From Theristus sp. LFF4_11 (Eukaryota > Nematoda > Chromadorea > Monhysterida > Xyalidae), in contig JASANC010001276.1 in the NCBI GenBank assembly GCA_030248135.1, forward strand, positions 1 to 64,000: a stretch of 64,000 nucleotides of DNA. Direction: 5' to 3'. A program made the translations under genes and the position numbers. Positions 20,540 through 31,760 of the stretch are shown here, piece by piece. Position 1 is the first letter of the stretch; each line of letters begins with the position of its first letter. The notes below the pieces were generated by a model that was not told the origin of the DNA, made no database searches, and saw nothing but the letters and a program-made list of their open reading frames with translations.

Positions 20540-23500
20540 TCATTCATCAAGACAGACGGTGCGCAGCAACCGGTCGATCACTTGGTACGGGTCTGCGTTC
20601 GACGCGGGCCGGCGGTCTTCCAGCCAGCCCTGCATCATAAAAGGTGGGATAGGAAACAATTAGTTGGGATAAACAAATACATGTAGTTTTATTGCGCATC
20701 GTGACAAAAAGTAGGACCTTTCGGCACCGTGTTGCAAATTGTCGACGGTGTACGGTGCAGCACAATTTTGGCTGAAAAAAACCGCACACACCTTGCCCTG
20801 TTTGTGGCAGGCGCGCGGTATGCGGACGCTTACGTCGCGGGCAGCCTCGGCCGCACTGAATCGCTCGTAGTGCGCCGTCTCGTGCAGGCCGGTCAGACGC
20901 CGCCGGTTGTCGACGCCTGCAATGCCAAAAGTTGTGTCAAAATGGATGCCACGCCGAGCCGCGTGCCATGAATTAGTAAGAGGTAAAAATATGAGGTTTC
21001 TGTTTCTGTTGGCTGGTGTCGACTTTTCCGATAAGCTGAACGCGTGGGTGAGCAGATGATGACGTACATGTACGACTCTTTTTGAAGCATTCAAACCGGA
21101 AAAGGTTACAACGAACGAACGATGCCCATAAGTTAAGACAGTGTGTCTTTAGCTGGAGATAACAAAGGAACGAGTACCGGACAATGCCGTCAGGAGGCAT
21201 CCTGCCGAGTTTAGATTACATTTGACATTTGCAGTTTAAGCGCCTGATCGCCAACATGCAAGAGTCCACAACTTTTTTGCGCTCATTGTTTTCTGAACAA
21301 CAACGCTACTATAATGGTAACCAACCTTGTTTGGGATCGTAAACCTTCATGTGCTCCAGATGGCGAGTCTCAAGTTTCTTGATTGCGTCCCAAATGTGTC
21401 TGAGTGACGTTAGTGAGAGCAGTAGAGGTTTGTTGTGCCATGTGCATCGCAAAAATGGAGTGGACAATGGACACTGAGAACGAATGCGTTACTATAATCT
21501 TTTGGATCCAATCACGACATTGGATGCGTTTCATTCCACTATTGTGCATGCAGTCATTTCACTTTTGAAATGGAGTTCACGTGATGGAAGCTAGTAAAAA
21601 AACTCGTGGCGAAATTAGTAGTGGAATGAGTAGCAAGGTTTTGCTCAATAAACCTGCGAGATCGAATGCGATCTCTGCAAGACACCGAAGCTTCACTGAC
21701 CTCAGTCCACCCTCAGCGCGCATTTTGTTGGTCGAAAAGTTCACGTGACCACCGCTGCCGTTCCAGTCGCCTTCCACCGGCTGAACCGACAGAAAATCAG
21801 CAAATCAATCAGTTTTCCTCAGCAGTTCTTTCACCGGCAGCGATCACATCAGCCAAACAAAACACTGCACACCTTCACGTCCAAGCTGATGTCAACACCG
21901 AATTTCTCAGCGGTCCTGTGCAGCAGATAACGCGAGAACCAAAGCTCGTCCGCCGCCTGTAACGCCGGCAACGGCCCAACTTGGTATTCCCACTGAAACG
22001 AAGCTAAAGGAAATGAGGTGAAGTGATTTTGATGAATAAAGACAACAAAAACTCAATGAACAGCTGTGATAAACTTGGACACAACAAAATTTAAGCGTCA
22101 ATACCTGTCCTAGGAGCACTTCAGCATTGATGCCCCCAATCATCAACTGCGCGTATCTGCACGCCATCAAATGCGAGTCAACCAGATTGCGACCGTACGA
22201 TCGGCCGATGCCGACAGAGCAGTAATACGGCCCTGAAAACCTTTACTTTCTTGTTTTTTTTTAAAAACATTTTGAGCATATGACACTACAATGTATGTAT
22301 TTTTTTAACACACACTGGCCAACAACGTGACTGGTTCTTGGGCGCACAGACACCACGGTCAAGAACCGACCCAATTTCAAGACTTCATATCAGATTCATA
22401 TAATTCAAGAGTTCACCTTTTCCATATCTAATTAGGACAAACGAATTTTCCAAAACCTTGCGGTGCCGGATACCCGAGCGGTGGGAAGCCGAGCGGTCGC
22501 CCGTCACGTCCAATGAGCGTGAATTCTTGCTCGATGCCAATCAACGGCTCATGCAGCAGCGAGAGTTTTGCGGAGTCACGCAATTTCGCACGATGATTCG
22601 TTGCTGATGAAAGCCAGAGCACGTTGCTTTGGTGTGATCACTTTGGACTTTGAATCCAGCAATGAAATACGAGTTCAATAGTCTCGGTGGGACCCCACAT
22701 TGCCAAAAACATGCAAAAATTGCACGGCGGAAGTTGTTTTACGCGTTTTTTCATGAAAAAAAAACAAAAATTTGATACTTTTAGAGGTTGAAATGGTTTT
22801 TCGAAAGTGTTAGTTTTGGCCTTTGCATGGAAAAAACTAAATTGTAAAAAAACGCGGGAAACGCAAAAGCACAACATACTTTTGCCAGGCTTCCAACCAC
22901 TCTCTGTTCCTGTTTATCAACAAATAAAAAAAGGCAAATCAGCCGCGCACCGGCTGGCCGTCCATGCGGATCGAACACTTCGCAGAGAACGAGTTTGCTT
23001 TTGTTCGGGTAGAACGGATCTGGGCGCATGGCGACGGGCGTCAGGAACATGTCCGAGTCGTGGCCCTCTGCCTGGTACGTGCTGCTGCCGTCGAAGTGCC
23101 ACTCAGAGAGCTCTGAGAAGTTTGCACACAACCCAAAAAATCACTACGTCAACAATATTTTTTGTTTATTTGTTCGCGCGCCGGTTCCGGAAACCCGAAG
23201 ATACATACCAAACTCTGGCGGAAACGGCAATACTGCCCCGAGCCCAATTTACCCTCGGCTCTGTAGGGAGTATACCTGGTCACTTTAGTTTCCTCCATTG
23301 TGTGTCTTGTCCGCAGCGGGGTTCGATCTTTCCACCTACAGAACGGTAGACGAAAGCCCTACACCTGCGCTACAGACGCGACAGTTGTATTTGCTGGTGT
23401 TTGCGCCGGGCACTCATTCTCGATTTGGCACTGACGGTTGTGCGTCAAACACCAACCACTTGATTCTTGATTCTCAACACAATCGTTACTTTGCACAATG

Positions 23501-24252
23501 TGAAAATAACATGTATGACCTATTTTTTCAAACGTGTCCCACTGAAATGACGTCATGTGCCGCAAAACACGCGCTTGTCGTTCTCAGCATACCAGACTTT
23601 CCGTTTAGCCGATTTCTTCCCGTAAACAAAAGGTAAATGTCGAATCAGTCACACCAAACTGAAATTTTAGTGCCTGTACTTTGACAAAAACGGGCGTTTT
23701 TAAAGCAAATGACGTCATTTTAGTCCGGACACGTTTGAATAAATCCACAATAGTGGTATGTACCTTCGACTCCAATCGGCTCCTTGCACGCGACCTTCGT
23801 TTTGGCACGAACGATTTCACCAGTTCCGTCGATCCAAATGTACGTCAGAAAAACCGGAAAATATAGAACTTTTTAGTTTTGAGTAAAATTTGAGAACAAC
23901 GTTCGGGTTTCTGTTGGGATTACTAAGCGATGTGTTTCTGTAAGAAATTTTTTTTATGATCAGCGCTTGCCTCATCCTTAATGCCGGGCAGTTCATAGAA
24001 GCGCGGTTCCGCGTAGCCGTACGGAATGTCGTACAACTGCAGGTAAGACGCGTGGTGACGTCGTGGCTGGTCAACACTCGCTGCAGCTTGTGTGCCGTTT
24101 TTTGTGGCCACTGAGACGGCACCAGTAGTGCAGTTGAGCAGTGACGCCTGTTTGCGCAAGGCCACATTGGACATCAGTGCACGCTGTTGATGTCGAAGAA
24201 CACGCCACTGGCGAGCCGAGCATCTGATGGCGTTTGTTGCCGAGTTGTTCAT
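20540..24252 (-). CDS. GLUL: Glutamine synthetase, type II (GS-B), possibly decaying
   Basis: Exons by alignment to GS-C, 5' to 3': 24252-23971, 23854-23764, 23112-22951, 22603-22457, 22232-22105, 21992-21873, 21780-21701, 21399-21326, 20916-20792, 20629-20540. If all are joined, 432 aa with no stop or frameshift. Metal- and substrate-binding motifs are intact ([44 protein letters not shown]). Two oddities stand out. The acceptor before exon 2 reads TTTTCCG|GTTTTTC where GS-C has TTTTCAG|GTTTTTC, so the AG is gone. The nearest upstream AG leads into a stop. Also the PWFGIEQE motif of GS-C and other family members reads PLIGIEQE. Intron 1 would start with GC (GAG|GCAAGC). The gene is either a young pseudogene or is spliced in a way I cannot see. 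The N-terminal extension is basic, as in GS-C. The protein ends LLRTVCLDE, shorter at the C-terminus than GS-A. Confidence 0.85.
23513..23752 (-). mobile_element. MITE-1 copy 4, inverted
   Basis: Opposite orientation to copies 1-3 and 5. Right end ATAAATCCACAATA. In the GS-B intron 23,113-23,763, about 11 bases downstream of the exon 2 donor. GS-C has a copy at the same exon edge but in the other orientation, so the two insertions look independent, or one was flipped. Confidence 0.88.
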
Positions 24253-25926
24253 TTTTTTCCTGAATTTCTACTGTTGATTGATTTTTCTTGCTGACCAGTA
24301 AAACAGCGGTTTTCGGATGACCAGCAAAACAAACGAACATACACGCTTTTCTAAAATCTCGGTCTTAAAGTTGATGATGACTTGATAGTGAGCTGAATGG
24401 GGTCTCTTGTAAAAACACGAAATACTGATGTCAAAGCAAGGAGAATGATAAAAAAATGCAAAGTAGATCTGAGCAAACTTGCATTCGTTCTGTTTTATGG
24501 GATTAGCAATCTCACCCGTGCCTTCCGCCCGAAAAGGGCTGCTGAGGCGATAAATGTACAGGGTAGCTGAAAAAGAATGTGTTATACAAATGTAGTTGGT
24601 GGCCTGCTTCAAAAAAGCTTCCAGTATGGCCAAATAAATACCGTAAAGTCTTGCATATAAGGTCTCCTAATATAAATTTGAAAATCAAAAATTTCTAGAA
24701 AAAGTGGAATTTCGTGTGACAGCCTTATAAGTGGGAGGAGGTCTTATAAAGCGAACATTAGGAATTCCGGGCCTTATAAACGGGGTAGGTTTTCGACCAT
24801 GTCAAAATTTTGAACTTTTGGTTTCCCGCCGTGTGACACTCCGCCCACTTTTGGGTGGGGGTCTTATAAGTGGGAGGTACCTTATATGCAAGACTTTACG
24901 GTACCTAAGACAGTCCTTGTATTCTCCGTCAAAGCGCGATTTAGTTTTGTCATTTTTTTTATTTCCGGGCGCCGTTGGCGCATTGCTTCACTTGTTTCGA
25001 GAATTTTTAAACAGATTTTTAGGGAGGCTTGATCGATAATGAATGATGAAAACATTGTTGCTGTGATTGCGATTTTGTCAAGTTTTGTGCCGCCTTCAAA
25101 AATTCTGATATTCTTGGGTAGAACGAAACATTAGCTGCACTGCATGCACGTGATGGCAGTGCGCTTGCATTATAAAGCCTTAATTGCGTTATCTGTGTAA
25201 AATTTCAGAAATCCACTTTTGACAGTGATTTGTAATTATTTTATCATTTTATCGCTTTGTTTATTTAATTTCCAGCAATACTTTTTGCTGAATAATTCAA
25301 ATCAAATCAACCAATCACTGCATTTGGGCCTGGCCAACAAGCCTAAACAACAATGTCTCAATAAAGTCTAAACGTGCACGTTAAACTATAACTCTACACC
25401 AACTCACTCTACTCTCAAAAACTATCTTACATACACCAACAACAAATATATGAAAACAATCAATCCCCAAAAGAACAAAAAACCTAAACATGTTTCAAAA
25501 ACCCAAAAAAAGCAATGTTCAAATTGACCAAAAATATATTTAAAAATACCCTCAAAATATCATCACCCAGAACAGAATGAAACTGTTCGAATAAAGAAAA
25601 ACGCGAAACAAAACAAACAAACAAAACCAGAAAACTGCTGATTTGAAAAAAGCGTGAAATCAACGAAACGCCCGTGCGAGGTCCAAAAAACTCACCAGTA
25701 CTGAAAAAGGCTTTTCTTCACCGAATGAAAACAAAAACAAAAAAACTTGACAATTGGCAAAAGGGATTAAAGTAAAATGCAAGAAAAAATCACAGAGAAA
25801 TGATGCCGGGGCCAGCAGCAATCACACATCCGGCTGCGGACAAGTTGGGGGACAAGTTGGTAAAGTCCAAAAAGAATTCCAGTTTCTCTGAAAAGTACAA
25901 TTGTGTTTTATTTGTAATAGCATCCC
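24253..25926. other. Spacer between GS-B and GS-C
   Basis: Contains MITE-2 copy 2 (listed separately). The rest is AT-rich, with an A- and CAA-rich stretch from about 25,330 to 25,800. No exon-like GC-rich patch and no RNA gene seen. Confidence 0.5.
24639..24903. mobile_element. MITE-2 copy 2
   Basis: Same TACCGTAAAGTCTTGCATAT inverted ends and interior as 1,194-1,459, with TA at both edges. It lies a few hundred bases upstream of the GS-B start codon, so it could sit in that gene's promoter region. Confidence 0.85.
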
Positions 25927-28900
25927 TCATTCATCAAGACAGACGGTGCGCAGCAACCGGTCGATCACTTGGTACGGGTCTGCGTTCGACGCGGGCCGGC
26001 GGTCTTCCAGCCAGCCCTGCAACAACAACCAGCAGCTGATATGATACATTTTATAGTTTTTGGGGCACGCTGGTTTTGCGCTGTTTTGTTGGAAGAAAAC
26101 TATCCGTTAATTCTGATGGAGGCGGAGTAATGTTGAAATGATATGTGCAAAAGCTGCACAATTGAAAACGGAACGTGCTGTTTCGAGCCGTTTCATAGTC
26201 CGCCGAATATGATAAAAAAATATGGTACAGCACGTAACACGGATCTAACTCTGAGTCCGCACACACCTTGCCTTGTTTGTGGCAGGCGCGCGGTATGCGG
26301 ACGCTTACGTCCCGGGCAGCCTCGGCCGCACTGAATCGCTCGTAATGCGCCGTCTCGTGCAGGCCGGTCAGACGCCGCCGGTTGTCGGCGCCTGCAAATC
26401 GGAAACTCAAAGTGACACGCTCAACAAAATGTTGACTGAACCCTGTGAACAGCACAAAACGTTCTATGTTTGTAAGTGGTGTGCTCGGCGCAATATTGTT
26501 CAATTTGTTTTCTGATGAACATTTTCAAATTTCTCATTTCCGTACAATTATCATACCCAACCTTGATTTGGATCGTAAACCTTCATGTGCTCCAAATGAC
26601 GCGTCTCCAGCTTCTTGATGGCGTCCCAAATGTGCCTGAAGGAGAAACAAAAAAATGTTGAGAGTTCAATAGATCAGCTTCCAGTTTGTATTCCACCCCG
26701 AAGTGGTGTGTTTGCTAAACTGTCCGCTGTTTGCTTTGCTCTTGTGTTTGCACTCCCCATCCCAAATGCGATCGAGACACGTCGAAAACGATGCTGACAG
26801 AAAACTTTTCTCAAGTCTAAAGTTCAAAAATCTAAATTTTGACATTTCATCACTCACTTCAATCCACCCTCAGCGCGCATTTTGTCGGTCGAAAAATTCA
26901 CGTGACCACCACTGCCATTCCAGTCGCCTTCCACTGGCTGAACAAAAAAGCATATTCGATTAACACAAACAAACATTCTGTCTGACTTGTCTCATTGTCT
27001 TCAACCACGATAAGATCTGCAGTTCGAACAGAAACTGAACACCTTCACGTCCAAGCTGATGTCGACGCCAAATTCCTCAGCGGTCCTGTGCAGCAGATAA
27101 CGCGAGAACCAAAGCTCGTCAGCCGCCTGTAACGCCGGCAACGGGCCAACTTGGTATTCCCACTGAAAAAAACGGTGGGGTGAGGTGCGGAGATGAGCAG
27201 CATTTTCGAGAAAATGAGAACAAAAACGTTGTTTAAAAAACCAGAACGACATGATAATCCATCTGAGGTGTCAACCTGTCCTAAAAGCACTTCAGCATTG
27301 ATGCCCCCAATCATCAACTGCGCGTATCTGCACGCCATCAAATGCGAGTCAACCAGATTGCGACCGTACGATCGGCCGATGCCAACAGAGCAGTAATACG
27401 GCCCTGAAAACCCTTACTTTCTTGTTTTTCAAAAATCATTTGAGCATATCCGTTTGACTGAGACTACTGTTTCTGCCAACACACACTGGCCAACTATGTA
27501 ACTGGTATTTGGGCGCGCAGACACCACGGTCAAGAACCGACTGATTTCAAGACTTCATATCAGATTCATATCATTCAAGAGTTTAGAGTTTCCCTATCTT
27601 ATGAGGACAAACGAATTTTCCAAAACCTTGCGGCGCCGGATACCCGAGCGGTGGGAAGCCGAGCGGTCGCCCGTCACGTCCAATGAGCGTGAATTCTTGC
27701 TCGATACCGAACCACGGCTCGTCCAAACGCGCACGTTCTGCGGAATCGCGCAATTTCGCACGGTGATTTGCTTCTGGATAACAAGAGGAGAAACATGTTG
27801 CTCACTTGGGGATTTGGTTGGACTCGGTTGGGAATAAAATGGAATAGGCCACCGAATGTGCGCCCTTCTGTCATATCAGTATCAAGGGAAATTTATGCTC
27901 CGCACACTGCCATTCCGTCCACACACCAATCGTCTCAAGAACCTGTCGACATTTGCTTGTTGAAAAGCAAAGCAGGGATCAGTTTTATTATCTAAAAATG
28001 CGGGAGACGCATATAAAAGGAGGAATATGGCTTTGTGTAAGCAGTGAGAGACTTGGCTCGACAACTCTTTTCAAGTCTCTGATGTGGTACACACGGATAC
28101 AAGTACATAAGAGTAATATTTTTGCGCCGCGTTTGTTTTGCTGAAAAGCGTAAAAAAGTTTTAAAATTATTTTTTGACTGTCCTTTACAGTTTATTCCGA
28201 AATCACATCATGAGCGAAATTCTGTGCAAATTCTGTGCAGAACTTCTGTAAATCAAGAATCTGTAAATTCTGTGCAAAAATAGAAAAATCAGAGACTGCA
28301 AGAAACTTCTGTAAATCAAGAATCTGTAAATTCTGTGCAAAAATAGAAAAATCAGAGACTGATCAAAGACATTGATTCATATGGTTTTATCGTTGCTAAC
28401 GTACGTATCACTGTGTGCACACCAGCACCAGCGACAAAAAGGTGTTGTCTTCCGTTGATTTTCACCCTTTTTGCCAAACTCTAGTGGCAGGATAAACTGT
28501 CCCGTGAGTCGTTGCCTTTGCCATAGAAAGGGACCTTGCGGTCCCCAATGCCTCTGCGATAACTTTGTCCTGGGCAGACCAGTATCAGCGATCTGGGAAG
28601 TCTGATTGTTATTTTAGTGGTTTTAGTGGTCGTTAAATGCCCGAAATACCGCAAATGTTAAAGTTTTAATTGTCTACAAAGTACATGTGCAACTGAAATA
28701 ATGAATAAACGGCGCAAAAATATGGCTCTTATGTACTTGTATCCGTGTGTACCACATCAGAGACTTGAAAAGAGTTGTCGAGCCAAGTCTCTCACTGCTT
28801 ACACAAAGCCATATTCCTCATTTTATATGCGTCTCCCGCATTTTTAGATAATATTCTGACTTTTAAATAAGTCCCGAAGGTCGGGCCAAATTCACATCTC

Positions 28901-31760
28901 GTTGGTCACACGTTCTTCTAAACACCGGATAACTGAGGTTTTTCATTTTTCGTTTTTTGGGCCAATTTCGCCTTTGCATTTCTACGGCCGATTTGCCCGA
29001 CCTCGTCACGATTTAGTACCTAGAATTGCTCACATAAGAAAACTGACCCAAAACCCGTCATCGGCGCAATGAATTACCATGGACAACACAGTTTTCTTGT
29101 TTTTTGCATTTGGACCGATTTCGCTAGTTTCCACAGCGGTTCGCCCGAAATCGTCACGATTCAGTATCTAGAGTTGCTCACATAAAAAAACTAACCCAAA
29201 ATCCGTGATCACCGTATTGAATTACCCTGGGAAACACCCTTTTCTTGTTTTTCGTTTCTGGACCGATTTCGCCAATTTCCACGGCCGATTCGCCCGAAAT
29301 CGTCACGATTCAATATCTAGAGTTGCTCACATGAAAAAACTAACCCACAATCCGTATTCAGCGCATTGAATTATACTGGAAAACACCGTTTTCTCATTTT
29401 GTGTTTTTGGACCGATTTCGCCAATTTCCACGGCCGATTCGCCCAAAATCGTCACAATTCAGTATGTAGAGTGCTCAGCTAAGAAAACTAATCCAAAATA
29501 CGTAATCAGCGCATTGAATTACCCCGGACTACACCAGTTTCTCTTTTTTTGTTTTGGGACCGATTTTGCCAATTTCCACGGCCGATTCGCCCGAAATCGT
29601 CACGATTCAGTATATAGAGTTGCTCACATAAGAAAACTAACCCAAATCCGTGATCAGCGCATTGAATTACCCCGGAATACCCCACTTTCTCATTTTTTGT
29701 TTTTGAACCGATTTCGCCAATTTCCACGGCCGATTTGCTCGAAATCGTCACGACTTTGGTTATTTAACAGTTATTCCTTTGACTTTTTTCAAAAATAAAG
29801 GTCAAATTCAAACTCTCCGTTGTTGGTTACCCCTAGAAATTGTTTTATTTGTCAAATAACGGTTTGTTTCACGCGCAGAAATCGCAAATACACCTCAAAA
29901 TAAGCATATTTTGTAATTTTATACAAACAAGCTAAATTTAAAGCCTTGGGAAGCATCGGAGAAAAAAATGAATGCGAAATTTGAAAATCCCGAAGATTTT
30001 TACCCTAGAAAATGTTTTTCTCATAGCAGTCAGAATTTTCTTTATATCACTGAAACTGCGTACACATTTGATGACATTGCCGAAAAAAAAGGGGTAAACA
30101 AGAATAATTTTTTTCACTTTCAGAATTGATAAAATACGCACACAGCGTGTGTAGAAGATCACCACAAAAAATTTTCTTGTGCACACAGTGTATCTGTGAA
30201 TTGTCTGCCTGTGTACCGCAGAAAAAAATCTCAGCTCCTTTTATGTTCACAGAGCGAGGCAAAGTAAGTTTGGAATTTACGCGCGAGCGACAGACGGGCC
30301 ATATTATGCCTGCATCCGCTGTCCGCTCCGCTCCCGCTTCGCTCGCGAATGGGCATGATAAAAGCTTTAGTAGTCCAATAGTGCTACACCACTGGAATGA
30401 GACGATGCGTTATAAGAGACCATGCATTTCAATTTCCTCACATCACGTTGGTGAAATGGCGAATCAGTTAACATGTAAAAAAAAAGAACTGTGATGCTTC
30501 AGGATCAGGATGTCTATCAAGGGCTCAGTGGTGTAGCACTATTGGACTGCTAAGTTTTTAAAACTGGCCCCAGAAGCTACACATATATAAGTGTGTTGAA
30601 TTATATTGTTATCACACACACGGCTTCCAACCACTCTCTGTTCCTGTTAATCAACAAATAAAAAAGGCAAATCAGCCGCGCACCGGCTGGCCGTCCATGC
30701 GGATCGAACACTTCGCAGAGAACGAGTTTGCTTTTGTTCGGGTAGAACGGATCTGGGCGCATGGCGACGGGCGTCAGGAACATGTCCGAGTCGTGGCCCT
30801 CTGCCTGGTACGTGCTGCTGCCGTCGAAGTGCCACTCAGAGAGCTCTGAGAAGTCAAACAAAGTGTAAGTCAGCAAACATAATCAGGTATTAACCAGAAG
30901 CTCAACAGAATGTTGAGTAACTTGTTGTTGATGTGTGTTTATTGTTTTACACTTTCTCCGTTGTTTGTAGAATTTTTGGCAGTTGCGGCAAACAAACGCC
31001 ACGATTCTTGACACGCAAACAAAAAGATTGACATTTTGCGCATATTCGCAAACTATGTATTGTGGATTTATTCAAACGTGTCCGGACTAGCGTGACGTCA
31101 TTTTATTTAAAAACGCCCGTTTGTCAAAGTACAGGCACTAAAATTTCAGTTTGGTGTGACTGATTCGACATTCACCATTTGTTTACGGAAAGAAATTGGC
31201 TAAACGGAAAGTCTGGTTTGCTGTGAACGGCAAGCGCATGTTTTGCGGCACATGACGTCATTTCAGTGGGACACGTTTAAAAAAATAGACCATACCTTCG
31301 ACTCCTTTCGGCTCCTTGCTCGCGACCTTCGTTTTGGCACGAACGATTTCGCCGGTTCCGTCGATCCAAATGTACGTCAGAAAAACCTGAAAATTTCGAA
31401 ATTCTTAGTTTGTTGAGTTGTGTAAAAACCGACAAAAAAAACGAAATTTCCAAAAAACAAAACAAAAGACAACCAACGAGCCTCGTCCTTAATGCCGGGC
31501 AGCTCACGGAAGCGAGGCTCCGCGTAGCCGTATGGAGTGTCGTACAACTGAAGATAGGACGAATTGTGCCGTCGTTGCTGGACGCAGTTCGCTGCTGCAG
31601 TTTTATGGCCGTTGTTTGTGCGCACGGCAACGGTAGAAGCACAGTTGATCAAAGACGCCTGTTTGCGCAAGGCCACATTGGACATCATTGCACGCTGTTG
31701 ATGCCGAAGAACACACCACTGGCGAACCAATGATTTGGGCAAGCTGGTTGCCGATTTCAT
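25927..31760 (-). CDS. GLUL: Glutamine synthetase, type II (GS-C)
   Basis: Exons, 5' to 3': 31760-31482, 31386-31296, 30845-30684, 27773-27627, 27403-27276, 27162-27043, 26937-26858, 26635-26562, 26391-26267, 26016-25927. Phases agree; 431 aa. Nearly identical to GS-B in most exons (exon 3 looks the same residue for residue) and clearly diverged from GS-A, so B and C arose by a recent duplication. Catalytic motifs are complete: [59 protein letters not shown] and [13 protein letters not shown]. The start [15 protein letters not shown] opens a basic stretch of about 70 residues before the conserved core, probably a mitochondrial presequence (inference). Intron 1 begins with GC (GAG|GCTCGT). The donor of exon 2 is the last bases of a MITE-1 copy. 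Intron 3 is 2.9 kb and holds a foldback element, a 148-bp tandem array and other repeats. This is the copy most likely to be active alongside GS-A. Confidence 0.93.
27987..28853. mobile_element. FB-3: foldback element of about 865 bp
   Basis: About 130 bases at each end are inverted copies, beginning ATTATCTAAAAATGCGGGAG on the left and ending CCGCATTTTTAGATAAT on the right. The arms share GCAGTGAGAGACTTGGCTCG. Inside, 28,205-28,365 has a direct duplication of about 62 bases (AGAATCTGTAAATTCTGTGC). No coding frame. In intron 3 of GS-C. Confidence 0.85.
28900..29760. repeat. Tandem array with a period of about 148 bp, roughly six units
   Basis: The block GACCGATTTCGCCAATTTCC recurs at about 29,113, 29,261, 29,410, 29,558 and 29,706, spaced 148-149 bases, with a more diverged unit near 28,965. 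Each unit also carries CGAAATCGTCACGATTCAGT. It looks like a short satellite array captured in intron 3 of GS-C. Confidence 0.88.
30362..30556. repeat. Small inverted repeat
   Basis: Left arm AGTCCAATAGTGCTACACCA (about 30,373) and right arm TGGTGTAGCACTATTGGACT (about 30,530) are exact reverse complements, around 150 bases of unique sequence. No coding content. Confidence 0.75.
31058..31295 (+). mobile_element. MITE-1 copy 5, touching a GS-C exon
   Basis: Left end TATTGTGGATTTATTCAAAC; right end AAAAATAGACCATAC at 31,295. GS-C exon 2 begins at 31,296 in window coordinates. Read on the minus strand, the element's terminal GTATGG is the splice donor. Confidence 0.9.

Noticed and set aside
22807..23349. 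A 180-codon + strand frame opposite the glutamine synthetase cluster
   Set aside because: It is the antisense shadow of GS-B exon 3 plus AT-rich flank. The minus-strand reading is a clear enzyme exon.
28900..29760. A CRISPR-like array
   Set aside because: Units of about 148 bp are repeated along their whole length with no distinct spacers, and the genome is animal. It is a satellite-type tandem repeat.
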